Source: Desulfuromonas versatilis (GTDB lineage Bacteria > Desulfobacterota > Desulfuromonadia > Desulfuromonadales > NIT-T3). From it: 64,000 bases of DNA. The position numbers and the translations under genes were made by a program. The stretch covers positions 4,223,034 through 4,287,033 of the forward strand of contig NZ_AP024355.1 of NCBI RefSeq assembly GCF_019704135.1, written 5' to 3'. Positions 7,845 to 16,654 of the stretch are shown piece after piece (the stretch's first letter is position 1; each line of letters opens with the position of its first letter). The notes under the pieces are model-generated. The model was not told the origin of the DNA. It searched no databases and saw only the letters and a program-made list of their open reading frames with translations.

Positions 7845-10800
7845 TCAGGGGTTGATGGTGAACGGACCATTCGAGACATCATTGGCCAGCCAGGCACCTC
7901 CAGAGTTATAGGCGGTCACCCGGACCAGACAGTTGGCCGAACTGGCCGAGGGGACCGTCCAATCAAAACTGGTGCCCGCGGTACTGACAATCGGGCTCCA
8001 ATTCGCTCCGCCATTGGTGGAATAGCGCACGAGATAACTCGCCGCCCCCGCATGGGCTGCCCATTGGATGTTGTGGATCGTCCCACCCGCCAGGGTCTCG
8101 CCACCGTTCGGGGATACCACCGCAAGAACCGATGGAGGCGTTCCTGGCAGGATGGTGAAGGGGCCATTAGATACGTCATTGGCCAGCCACGCGCCACCGG
8201 CACCGTAGGCGGTCACCCGGACCAAGCAGTTGGCCGAGTCGGCCGCGGGGACCGTCCACACAAAGCTGGTCCCTGTGACACTGGCAACCGGATTCCAGCT
8301 CGCCCCGCCATTGGTGGAATAGCGCACGAGGTAATTCGTCGCTCCCGTATGCGCTGCCCATTGGATGGTGTGGGTCGTACCGCCCGTCAGGGTTTCACCG
8401 CCATTGGGCGAAACCACCGCAAGAGCCGACGGAGGCGTTCCAGGCAAAATGGTGAAGGGCCCATCGGATACGTCATTGGCCAGCCACGCACCACCTGCAC
8501 CGTAGGCCGTCACCCGAACCAGGCAGTTGGCCGAGTCGGCCGAGGGAACCGTCCAGGCAAAACTGGTCCCTGTGACGCTGGCGATCGGGTTCCAGGTCGC
8601 ACCACCATTCAGAGAATAGCGAAGCAGATAACTTGCCGCGCCGGCGGGATCGGTCCAACTGATATTGGTGGTGATCCCACCCGTCAGAATCTCTCCACCA
8701 TTGGGAGAATCCACACGCAGTGTGGTGATGGAAAACACACCGTTGGAAACATCCTGCAGGACCGGGGTCGGATTCCCCGACTCGAAGGCCGAAACCCTCA
8801 CCAAAGCGGTCGAGGTAATGACGTTGGGAACCGTCCAGGAGTAGCTGCTTCCGGTTAATCCTGAAACTATCGGGCTCCAACTGGTGCCGTTGTTGACCGA
8901 ATATTCCAAGGCGTAGGTGTACGTCCCAAACGGAGTCATCCAGCGGATCAGGTAGCTCTGGTTGGGCCCCAGGATTTCCCCTCCGTTTGGCGACACCAGA
9001 GCCAACGGGACAAACACGAACTCATCCGCGCCGATGTCGTTGGCGCCGCCCTGCGGCCAGTTATCCCCGTCGAAGTCGGTGACCAGGGTGGTATCCAACC
9101 CCATATCGACCCCTGCACCGCCGGGGAAGATGTGGTAGTCGCCAAGGCTGGCGAACAGCTCGGGGTAGGTCACGCTGATAGAGTTCCCCCCCTCGTCGAG
9201 TACCGTGGCGGTGCTCAGGGTGTTGGTGTATTCGAGCACCAGGCCCGGGTTGGCGGCCAGGTTGCTGGCGTCATACCCCGCGGTGCTGGTGAGGATACAG
9301 TTCTGCGGGTTGAGGGCCTGGGGCGCGAGGGTGTTGATCACGCCCAGATCCTGGTAGAGCCCGGTCGGGTTTTCCGCTAGGCCGCCCGCGCCGCCGTTGA
9401 GCGCGGCGTTGTTGTACCAGGAGCGGTTGTGCCAGACGATGTTGTTCGCCAGCACCGGGTTGGAGAAGGTCTGCTCGAACCCGGCCCCGAAGGCGGCCTG
9501 CAGGGCCGCGCTGTGGGCACCCGAGACGACCCCCGCCGGCAGCGGCGTGGAGTTGGTCTGGCCGGGGGCGAAAGCCAGCACGCTGGTGGAGGTACTGTCG
9601 TTGTTGGCGATGGTGTTGTTGACCACGCTCGCCCGGGCCACATCCTTCAGGAAGATGCCGCCGCCACCATTGGCCGCCACGTTGTTGACGATCATGTTGT
9701 TGGTGATCCGCAGCTCATACCACTGGGACGGATCACTGGGGTTGTCGGTGACGTCCTGGTTGTTCACCCCGTTGGCGATGATGCCGCCGCCGCGTCCCGA
9801 GCCGGTCAGGTTGCCCTGGATCAGGTTGGCGTCGATGGTGACCGATCCCGACCCGGTAGCCCCGGCCACGTCGGTGCCGACGTAGATGCCGCCGCCGTCC
9901 CCGGCCTGGTTGAGCAGGGCGTTGTGATGATTCTCGTTGAACAGGATGCGGTTGTTGCGGATCACCCCGCCGTCGCTCAGGCCCTGGTGGGCGATGGCGC
10001 CGCCGTGGAAGGAGGTGAAGTTGCCGGTGATCAGGTTGCCCTCGACCAGGTAGTTGTTGGCGTCCTCGTTCAGGGCGATGCCACCGGGGCCCTGCAGGCC
10101 GCCGTTCTTGTGGATCTTGTTGTTGCGGATGACGATGTTGTTGTTCTGCTGGGCGAAACCGACGTCATCGATACCGATGGCGATACCGCCGGCGATGTTC
10201 CCCTGGTTGTTGGTGATCTCGTTGTTGCTGATGGTCAGGTAGTCGGCTCCAGTGACGACGTAGATCCCGCCGCCGACCAGCGAGCCGGAGATGGTGAAGC
10301 CGTCGATGAGCGCCTGGCCCGGGGTGTTGAAGGGGTTGCCCGGGTTGAGGACCTTGTCGGGTCCGCCGCCGGGAACCTGCACGTTGCCGTCGGGGAAGGT
10401 TTTCTCGCCGAAGACGATGATCCCCGGAGCCTCGCCGGCATGGAAGGCGAACTTGAGCAGGTAGGCCTCGAAGTCGGCGCCGCCCAGGGCGACGAGGCGG
10501 TTGTGCCAGAGCTGCAGCGCCTCGGCGGTGGCCGGATTGGCGTTGATGAAGGTGGACCCGGCACCCGCGCCCTGCAGGTGGACCGGCTTGTTCATGATCA
10601 CGTTCTCGTTGTAGGTGCCGGGGCCGACCAGGATCAGGTCGCCGGCGCTGGCCGCGTCGACGGCCGACTGGATGGTCGGGAAGCTGCCGCTGGGCACCTG
10701 GAGAACCGTGGTGGCGCCGCAGTCGACGATGTTCAGGGTCACGCCGACCTGGGTGGTGATGGCGTTGTCACCGCGGGTCACCATCAGGCGCCCGCTGTCG

Positions 10801-13800
10801 ACGCCGGCCGGTACGCTGGCGACGATGGTGTCGGGGGTCCAGCTGACGATGGCCAGCGGCACCCCGTCGAGGGTGACCACGCCGTTGCCGGTGTCGGGGC
10901 CGAAGCTGAAGTCCCGGGTGATGAACAGCGGCGTCGGCGGGGTGGCGGCGGGGTCATAGTCGGGGTTGACGATGGTCACCGCGCTGCCGCGCGAGTTGAT
11001 GAAGATGTCGCTGCCGTTGCTGCGGGCGGTGCAGAGCAGCGGCCCCCCCTGGGGCTCGGGGCCGCTCACCGAGGCGATCACCGGGCCGCTGTCGACCTGG
11101 TAGGTATCCACCGCTCCGCCGCCCGCGGAGAAGGCGCCCAGCGGCACCAGCGGAGTGTCGAGGTAGCTGGAGGTGGCGGGCATGTAGTTGAAGGTCCAGG
11201 GCGATATGCTGTAGGTCGGGTTGTAGAAGGGGTCGACCGAGCCGTCGGGCAGCTGCGGGTCGTTGAGGACCAGGGTCATCATGTTGGGGGCGAAGCCCGC
11301 CGGGGCCGGCGCATTGGCCGTGTAGGTGCCCGGGAGCATGGCGTTGTAGACGCCGAACTCGTCGGTGTAGACGCGGGTGATCTCGCGGCCGCTCCAGTCG
11401 TTGAAGGAAATCGGAATCCACGGCGCCCCGGCCTTCTCGCCGAAGTTGGGGCTGTTGACGTTGAACTCGGCAGTCAAGTCGTTAAGGGCGAAGCCGACGG
11501 CGCGGCTGGCCTTGGGCACCTCGGTAAAGAAGAAGAAGTCGGCCGCGGCGTTCTTGCCGTCGGTCAGGTAGACCTGCTTGCGGTCACACAGGGGCCGCGC
11601 CGGGCCGCCGAAGAAAGGGGCCTCCAGGTCGGTGCTGGGGGTGATCCCCGGCAGCAGGTCGCCAGCCTCGTCGGTGACGAAGCTCATGTACTGGGGCACG
11701 GTGTGGGCGTCGCCGACGCAGACCGGCGGCAGCAGCAGCGGGCTGGGGACGTAGCTGTCGCCGAAGTCGACGTTCTTGTCTTCTTCCTTGACCAGGACGT
11801 AGCCGGGCGGGGTGGCCGCCTCGACGATGTACATCCCCGTGGGCAGGTTCGGTTCGCCCGCGGGGCTGCCGAAGGCATAACCGCCGTTGAACACCCCAGG
11901 GCGCTGCTGGTTCCAGGTGGCGAAGGCGTCGGCGCATTCGGGGGCTGTGATGCCGTGGATCACCGGCAGGGTCTGCACGCAGTCGGTGGGCGGGGAGTCG
12001 TCCCAGCTGTCGGTGGTGGTCACCGCCACAGCGTCGCCCAGGTCGAAGATCCCGTTGCCGTTGTGGTCGACGTCGCCGTCGCCCGGGAAATCACCGAAGG
12101 GGAAGTTGTCGACGTCCGCGAGCTGGATGCCGGCGGTGCCGTCGATGTCATCGATCTGCCCGTCGGGGCCGGGCTGGCCGGTGGCGTTGTTCAGGTTATC
12201 CTGGTAGAGGTTGACCTGGACGCGGGGAATTCCCGGCTCCCAGGGCTCGCCCACCGCGTAGCGCGGATCGTTCTCGGCGCGGGTGTTGGCGTAGAAGACG
12301 ATGCCGGAGATGCCGCCGTTTTCACCCACCGCGTAGTTGGCCTTGCCCCAGTTGGCCTCGTTGAACTGGTTGAGGAACAGGTGCATGGCCTGGGTCAGCA
12401 CCGGACCGGTTTCGGTACGCGAGAGGTTGTTGCCGGTGTTGGGGTTGATGTCCGGGCTGCAGTTCGCTTCGATGGTCCCCGAGCCGTTGGCCACCGCGCC
12501 GGTGCCGGGCAGGCACTGGGGCTGGGGATTGAGCTTGCCCCGGGAGGGGAAGACCCACCCCTGGTCGGGCAGGACCGGTCCGCCGAAGTCGGTGACCGTG
12601 GTGAGGCCGGTCGCTTTGAGGGATGCGAAATCGACTTCGGTGACCAGCCACTTGAAGAAGGGGAAGACCCCGGCAAAGCCGTACTCGCCGGTATTGTCGG
12701 TCACGGTCGCCTGGTAAACGGTGCCGTCGCGGAAGCGGATGTTCACCCCCCGGTCGGGAATGCCCGGCTCGTTGGGGTCAGGGAAGCCGTTCTGGTTGGC
12801 ATCCATAAACACCTTGCCCGAGAGATCGCCGAACCAGTGGTAGATCAGCACATCGCCGAGGGTGACGGTCTCGCCGGTGCCGCCGGCGCCGGCGGGCACG
12901 GTCACGGTGTTGGTGGCGAACAGGTTGAGCAGCGGAGCGTCCCAGCTGGACAGGGTGTAGGTGCCCGGCGGCACGTTGTTGATCTCGAAATAGCCGGTTT
13001 CCGGGTCACAGGGGGCGGCGTACATCCCCGCCACGGTCACCTCGGGCACCGCCGCGGTGTCGTTGAGGCCGACCCAGCCCTCCGCCACCGGCTTGCCGGG
13101 GAAGAAGCCCTGGGTGGTCGGCGGCCGCGAGAAGTGGTTCAGGCGCAGGGTCCCGGTGATCTTGCCGGTAAAGCCGCTGCGGTCGATGGCCTCGGGATGG
13201 CTCGGGTCCTGCCAGGGCATGCCGTGAATGGTCTGCCCCTTGTACACCGAACCGCTCATGGGAGCGGTCTTGACAAAACCGAAGATCACGTGCTGGACGC
13301 CCTGGCCGAAGCCCTCGACGAAGAGGTTGGGCTCGTTGGCCTTGACCCAGGCGTCGATGGTGGTGGTCCCCTCGATGGTGGCGGTCTGCACCCAGGTCAT
13401 GGCGTTGCCCGAGTCGTCGGCGCCCGGCGGGGTCAGCACCACCCCGTACTTGCCGGGGGTCAGGTTCTTGACCACCGCTTCGCCCGGCTTGAGGTTATAG
13501 GGGTTGCGCGAGGGGTCGGGGGTGATCGGGGTCACCCCGTCGGGAGCCAGGCCCTGGGCCGCGTACCAGTCGGCGTAGGTCAGGGTGGTGATCACCCCGC
13601 TGCCCATGGCCAGCACCTGCGGCGCGCCGTCGACCAGGACATAGCTGCCGTCGCCGTTGCGCTGGTAGGTAGTGCCCAGGGGGTTGCCGAAGGCATCCCA
13701 CATAAAGGCCCCGCCGGAGAAGTCGGCCAGCTTGACGGTGCAGCCGCCCAGCCCGGCCTCGGTCTCATCCCAGATGTTGTTGATCGGGTCGTGGTCGACG

Positions 13801-14309
13801 TGGGCGAGGATGGTGATCTGGGCGGTGGGCAGCGGCAGGGGGTTGACGACCACGGTCACCGTGGTCTGCCCCGGGGCCACCGGCGCGCCGCTGTTGGCGT
13901 AGCCGTCGTAGGGGAGAACCGACAGGAAGTAGCGCTTGCCGGTGTCGAGGGCGTTGCCGTGGAGGTCGGTGTTGACGTTGGCCGCCGCCCCGCTGGCATT
14001 GCCCTTGTTCACCACCGGCGCGTAGCTCTTGTGGATGTCCAGGCCGATGCTGGGGCCGGGCACGGGAGCGTAGGCGCCGCCGATGGGCTGGGACGGGGAG
14101 ACCTGCACCGTGCCTGGATAGGTCCAGGTAGTGGTGTCCTCCTCCAGCAGCCAGCGAAAGCCGTTGGGGATGGGGGTTCCCTGTGGGTCGACCACGTTGA
14201 CGATAAATGCCTGGGCGCGCCCCTGAAACATCAGTACCAGCAGCAGAACGAGAAGCCACGCACCCCAGCGGGGCGCATGCGAGTTCCAGCTTCGGTTCTC
14301 TCGGTTCAT
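7845..14309 (-). CDS. Giant secreted surface protein: SdrD-B-like, beta-helix and Ig-like repeats
   Basis: The start at 14309 follows AGGAGG and gives a product of 2154 residues that opens with a signal peptide (WLLVLLLVLMFQGRAQA). Two SdrD B-like/carboxypeptidase-regulatory-like segments lie near residues 496 (FMDANQNGFPDPNEPG) and 663. An acidic DFPGDGDVDHNGNGIFD stretch near 743 could bind calcium. An IPT/TIG-like region lies around 1075-1190. A right-handed beta-helix spans about 1200-1765 (PTIQSAVDAASAGDLILVGP, then repeated NNxI turns). Four SPNGGE Ig-like repeats, the last three strongly alike, fill the C-terminus. No sortase signal or membrane anchor is visible. It is the first gene of the multicopper operon. 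A scaffold or adhesin role is inferred. Confidence 0.8.
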   Translation of the reverse strand: MNRENRSWNSHAPRWGAWLLVLLLVLMFQGRAQAFIVNVVDPQGTPIPNGFRWLLEEDTTTWTYPGTVQVSPSQPIGGAYAPVPGPSIGLDIHKSYAPVVNKGNASGAAANVNTDLHGNALDTGKRYFLSVLPYDGYANSGAPVAPGQTTVTVVVNPLPLPTAQITILAHVDHDPINNIWDETEAGLGGCTVKLADFSGGAFMWDAFGNPLGTTYQRNGDGSYVLVDGAPQVLAMGSGVITTLTYADWYAAQGLAPDGVTPITPDPSRNPYNLKPGEAVVKNLTPGKYGVVLTPPGADDSGNAMTWVQTATIEGTTTIDAWVKANEPNLFVEGFGQGVQHVIFGFVKTAPMSGSVYKGQTIHGMPWQDPSHPEAIDRSGFTGKITGTLRLNHFSRPPTTQGFFPGKPVAEGWVGLNDTAAVPEVTVAGMYAAPCDPETGYFEINNVPPGTYTLSSWDAPLLNLFATNTVTVPAGAGGTGETVTLGDVLIYHWFGDLSGKVFMDANQNGFPDPNEPGIPDRGVNIRFRDGTVYQATVTDNTGEYGFAGVFPFFKWLVTEVDFASLKATGLTTVTDFGGPVLPDQGWVFPSRGKLNPQPQCLPGTGAVANGSGTIEANCSPDINPNTGNNLSRTETGPVLTQAMHLFLNQFNEANWGKANYAVGENGGISGIVFYANTRAENDPRYAVGEPWEPGIPRVQVNLYQDNLNNATGQPGPDGQIDDIDGTAGIQLADVDNFPFGDFPGDGDVDHNGNGIFDLGDAVAVTTTDSWDDSPPTDCVQTLPVIHGITAPECADAFATWNQQRPGVFNGGYAFGSPAGEPNLPTGMYIVEAATPPGYVLVKEEDKNVDFGDSYVPSPLLLPPVCVGDAHTVPQYMSFVTDEAGDLLPGITPSTDLEAPFFGGPARPLCDRKQVYLTDGKNAAADFFFFTEVPKASRAVGFALNDLTAEFNVNSPNFGEKAGAPWIPISFNDWSGREITRVYTDEFGVYNAMLPGTYTANAPAPAGFAPNMMTLVLNDPQLPDGSVDPFYNPTYSISPWTFNYMPATSSYLDTPLVPLGAFSAGGGAVDTYQVDSGPVIASVSGPEPQGGPLLCTARSNGSDIFINSRGSAVTIVNPDYDPAATPPTPLFITRDFSFGPDTGNGVVTLDGVPLAIVSWTPDTIVASVPAGVDSGRLMVTRGDNAITTQVGVTLNIVDCGATTVLQVPSGSFPTIQSAVDAASAGDLILVGPGTYNENVIMNKPVHLQGAGAGSTFINANPATAEALQLWHNRLVALGGADFEAYLLKFAFHAGEAPGIIVFGEKTFPDGNVQVPGGGPDKVLNPGNPFNTPGQALIDGFTISGSLVGGGIYVVTGADYLTISNNEITNNQGNIAGGIAIGIDDVGFAQQNNNIVIRNNKIHKNGGLQGPGGIALNEDANNYLVEGNLITGNFTSFHGGAIAHQGLSDGGVIRNNRILFNENHHNALLNQAGDGGGIYVGTDVAGATGSGSVTIDANLIQGNLTGSGRGGGIIANGVNNQDVTDNPSDPSQWYELRITNNMIVNNVAANGGGGIFLKDVARASVVNNTIANNDSTSTSVLAFAPGQTNSTPLPAGVVSGAHSAALQAAFGAGFEQTFSNPVLANNIVWHNRSWYNNAALNGGAGGLAENPTGLYQDLGVINTLAPQALNPQNCILTSTAGYDASNLAANPGLVLEYTNTLSTATVLDEGGNSISVTYPELFASLGDYHIFPGGAGVDMGLDTTLVTDFDGDNWPQGGANDIGADEFVFVPLALVSPNGGEILGPNQSYLIRWMTPFGTYTYALEYSVNNGTSWSPIVSGLTGSSYSWTVPNVITSTALVRVSAFESGNPTPVLQDVSNGVFSITTLRVDSPNGGEILTGGITTNISWTDPAGAASYLLRYSLNGGATWNPIASVTGTSFAWTVPSADSANCLVRVTAYGAGGAWLANDVSDGPFTILPGTPPSALAVVSPNGGETLTGGTTHTIQWAAHTGATNYLVRYSTNGGASWNPVASVTGTSFVWTVPAADSANCLVRVTAYGAGGAWLANDVSNGPFTILPGTPPSVLAVVSPNGGETLAGGTIHNIQWAAHAGAASYLVRYSTNGGANWSPIVSTAGTSFDWTVPSASSANCLVRVTAYNSGGAWLANDVSNGPFTINP

Positions 14310-14511
14310 AAATCGACCTCCTCTTAAGATTTCCAAACGAACGACCGGTTCCCTAGTTGTCGAAAGAAAGTTGAAGTGGAGACATTCCACCACCCGGCCC
14401 GGGCGGGAACGCCTCCTCTTTGTCGCACCCGCCCGGCCATGGGTCGGGGGGCGATGAAAGCTTTGGATATGGGAAAGCCCCTCCAGACAGGGACTTGCGT
14501 ACCTTGATTAA

Positions 14512-14525
14512 GCCGAATATTCGGC
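14512..14525. promoter_or_regulatory. Perfect 14-bp palindrome GCCGAATATTCGGC in the operon leader
   Basis: The palindrome lies about 200 bases upstream of the giant-protein start and within the predicted 5' untranslated region. It could be an operator or an RNA hairpin. No factor can be assigned from sequence. Confidence 0.4.
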
Positions 14526-14562
14526 CGGAAAAATGCGAAACAACGTTTTCCTTGCGAGGGTC

Positions 14563-14631
14563 AGTATAAAAGTTGGGGGGAATTTTGCTATGAGGGGATT
14601 GCTACTTTTTGGGGTAGGAATTTTCTACCCC
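14563..14631 (-). promoter_or_regulatory. Candidate promoter and operator of the multicopper operon
   Basis: On the minus strand a TATACT -10 box (14563-14568) lacks a good -35 box. An inverted repeat GGGGTAG-N7-CTACCCC (14611-14631) is centred about 65 bases upstream of the predicted transcription start. This arrangement suits activation by a LuxR/NarL-type regulator such as the one encoded just upstream. The same inverted repeat could instead help terminate the regulator transcript, since it is followed by AAAAAG. Confidence 0.35.
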
Positions 14632-14635
14632 ACCC

Positions 14636-14658
14636 GGGTCCGGCCATGGAGCGGACCC
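14636..14658 (-). terminator. Hairpin after the response regulator
   Basis: GGGTCCG/CGGACCC arms form a hairpin about 22 bases past the regulator stop codon on the minus strand. No T-run follows it directly, so it is a weak terminator candidate. Confidence 0.35.
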
Positions 14659-14680
14659 GGCGGGGGGCAGAGGGAGGCGA

Positions 14681-15361
14681 TCAGCTTTTCCAGAAATCGG
14701 GATCGATGATGCCGATGCGGATGCCGAACTTGACCATGCTCAGCAGATCGGGACAGTCGAGCTTCTTCATGACGTTGACCCGGTGCTTTTCCACCGTCTT
14801 GGGACTGACGAACAACTGCTCGGCGATCTCGCCCGTGGAGTGCCCCTCCACCAGCATGCGGAACACCTGCTGCTCGCGCTCCGAGAGCAGGTCGTAGGTG
14901 TGGGAAGCGGGCTGCGGGGGCGGCTGCTTGAGGTAGGCCTGGATAAGATCGGCGCGCACCCGTGAAGAGAGATAGTAATCGCCCCGGCCCGCCGCGCGCA
15001 CCGCCTCGAGCAGTTCGCTGCTCGAGGCGCCCTTGAGCACGTAGCCGAACACCCCCGACTCCAGGGCCTGGCGCACATAGACGTCCTTGTCGTGCATCGA
15101 GACGATCACCACCCGCACCCGGGGGAAATCCTCGCGCACCCGGCGCGCCACATCCAGGCCGTTGACCTCCGGCATCGAGATGTCGAGCATCAGCACATCG
15201 GGACGGCAGAACTTGAGCTTCTCCAGGACCGTCTGGCCGTCCCCCGCGTCTCCGACCACCTCCATGTCGGGCTGGGCGTTGAGCAGCAGCTGCAACCCGC
15301 CACGTACCACCGGGTGATCATCGGCCACCATCACCTTGACCTTATCCATCGGTTCCATCAT
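14681..15361 (-). CDS. NarL/FixJ-family response regulator
   Basis: This 226-residue protein has an N-terminal receiver domain with the acidic pair ADD (residues 13-15), phospho-acceptor D60 in VLMLDISMPEVNG and the conserved lysine in FGYVLKGAS. The C-terminal LuxR-type helix-turn-helix reads LSEREQQVFRMLVEGHSTGE then VSPKTVEKHRVNVMKKL. It is a DNA-binding transcription factor controlled by phosphorylation. The ATG at 15361 overlaps the kinase gene by 20 bases and has GGAG just upstream. Its likely partner is the adjacent kinase. A plausible target is the multicopper operon that begins 372 bases downstream on the same strand, but this is inference from position. Confidence 0.93.
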   Translation of the reverse strand: MMEPMDKVKVMVADDHPVVRGGLQLLLNAQPDMEVVGDAGDGQTVLEKLKFCRPDVLMLDISMPEVNGLDVARRVREDFPRVRVVIVSMHDKDVYVRQALESGVFGYVLKGASSSELLEAVRAAGRGDYYLSSRVRADLIQAYLKQPPPQPASHTYDLLSEREQQVFRMLVEGHSTGEIAEQLFVSPKTVEKHRVNVMKKLDCPDLLSMVKFGIRIGIIDPDFWKS

Positions 15362-16367
15362 TCGACTCCTCTGCCGCGGGCAGCTCCACTTTAATCAGGG
15401 TCCCTTCTCCCGGGGCCGAACGGACCCGGAAGCTGCCACCCAAGGTGGCGGCCCGCTCCCGCATGCCCAGCAGGCCGATCCCCACCCGCTGGCCGGCCAC
15501 GCCGAGCCGCTCGGGGCGAAAGCCCACTCCGTCGTCGCGGACGCTGAAAATCACCCGCGGATAGCTGAAGACCAGGCGCACCTCCACCTTCCGGGCCCCG
15601 GCGTGGCGCACCACGTTGTTGAGGCACTCCTGGTACAGCCGGTACAAAGTCACCTCCACCGCCGGGGAGACCCGTTTCTTGAAGCCCAGCGCCTGAAATT
15701 CGATGCTGAAGCCGGGGTTGCGGGCGCGCAGCTCATCGATGTCCCCCTCGATGGCGGCCACCACCCCCAGCAAGTCCAGGGCCGGCGGCCGCAGGCTCGA
15801 AGAGAAATGCCGCAGCCGATCGCCCAGGTCGGCGATGCTGGCCGAGACCCGGCCGAACAGCTCGACCGGGGCCGCCTCGCCGGCCGGCAGGGCATCGCGC
15901 AGCGAATCGACGTCCAGTTGCATGGCCGCCAGGCACTGGCCGAACTCATCGTGCAGATCGAGCGCCAGGCGCTTGCGCTCTTCCTCGCCGGCCAGCATCA
16001 GCTGCCGCGAGAGCAGGCGGATTTCCTCGGCGGACTTCTTGTGTTCCTGGACGTGCAGATTGAAGGGGCGGTAAAACAGGTAGTAGAAGGAGGGAGAGAG
16101 CAAAACAACCAGGGTGGCCGAGTCGATGAGCGCCTCGAGCACCCGGTTCTGCATCTGGAAGTATTCCAGGAGGAACATGACCACGGTTTCGGCCAGGAAG
16201 ATGGCCGAAACCATGAAGACCAGCAGCTTGAGCGGCGAGAGGTAGAGCTTCCAGAACCCCTTCAGCCGCATCCCTGGGGACTGGGCCGGGGCCCTTCCGG
16301 GTTCCGAGGCCGCGGGGGCGAACAGGACCGCCCCCCCGGCGTGCTGCTCAAGTTCCGCATCACTCAT
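15342..16367 (-). CDS. Membrane histidine kinase, NarX/DegS type
   Basis: This 341-residue sensor kinase has two hydrophobic segments (about 46-68 and 80-98) separated by only about 12 residues. A HisKA_3 dimerisation domain follows with phospho-acceptor H139 in ERKRLALDLHDEFGQ. The HATPase_c domain has the N-box CLNNVVRHAGA and G-boxes DDGVGF and GIGLLGMRERA. There is almost no extracytoplasmic domain, so the signal is probably sensed in the membrane or by a partner. It overlaps the response regulator gene by 20 bases, forming a coupled two-gene operon. The signal is unknown. Confidence 0.92.
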   Translation of the reverse strand: MSDAELEQHAGGAVLFAPAASEPGRAPAQSPGMRLKGFWKLYLSPLKLLVFMVSAIFLAETVVMFLLEYFQMQNRVLEALIDSATLVVLLSPSFYYLFYRPFNLHVQEHKKSAEEIRLLSRQLMLAGEEERKRLALDLHDEFGQCLAAMQLDVDSLRDALPAGEAAPVELFGRVSASIADLGDRLRHFSSSLRPPALDLLGVVAAIEGDIDELRARNPGFSIEFQALGFKKRVSPAVEVTLYRLYQECLNNVVRHAGARKVEVRLVFSYPRVIFSVRDDGVGFRPERLGVAGQRVGIGLLGMRERAATLGGSFRVRSAPGEGTLIKVELPAAEESNDGTDG

Positions 16368-16654
16368 GGCATACCGACCTGCCTGGCAAAGACCTGTTTC
16401 CTACCGGGGATCAATCCAGATCCGTGGGTTCGGGGCGGGAAAAGAGTGTAAGTGCTTGGCCTGAATAAGCGATTCAAAAAATCTGAGGCGCACCCACAGG
16501 TTCGTCGGTGATTTTTTGAACGCTTTGGCAGGTCAATGGCTTGCGCTATTGCCCGGTCAGAACCCGCGGATTTGGATTAAAGCTTACACCACAGTTACCG
16601 GTTCGTACAGGGGGCGGCGGAAAAACCCCCCTCCCACCCCTCCCTGGCCCCGGC
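16368..16654. other. Intergenic region with an inverted repeat (about 16470-16533)
   Basis: The spacer between the WecA-like gene and the kinase gene has no ORF worth calling. It contains a nearly perfect inverted repeat with arms GCGATTCAAAAAATC and GATTTTTTGAACGC around 26 bases. It may terminate the wecA-like transcript or regulate the kinase operon. Nothing else is evident. Confidence 0.4.

Noticed and set aside
9429-14327. 1632-residue plus-strand frame opposite the giant protein
   Set aside because: It is a low-complexity antisense shadow (Val/Gly/Asp/Arg-rich); the minus strand has signal peptide, ribosome site and domains.
14440-14510. Possible c-di-GMP (GEMM) riboswitch in the giant-protein leader because of GGTACGCAAGTCCC
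   Set aside because: The conserved AAACC and GACGCAAAGCC blocks and the tetraloop helix are absent.
14574-14589. Plus-strand sequence TGGGGGGAATTTTGCT with sigma-54 spacing
   Set aside because: It points toward the 3' end of a minus-strand regulator gene and has only the GG/GC skeleton, so it is more likely chance.
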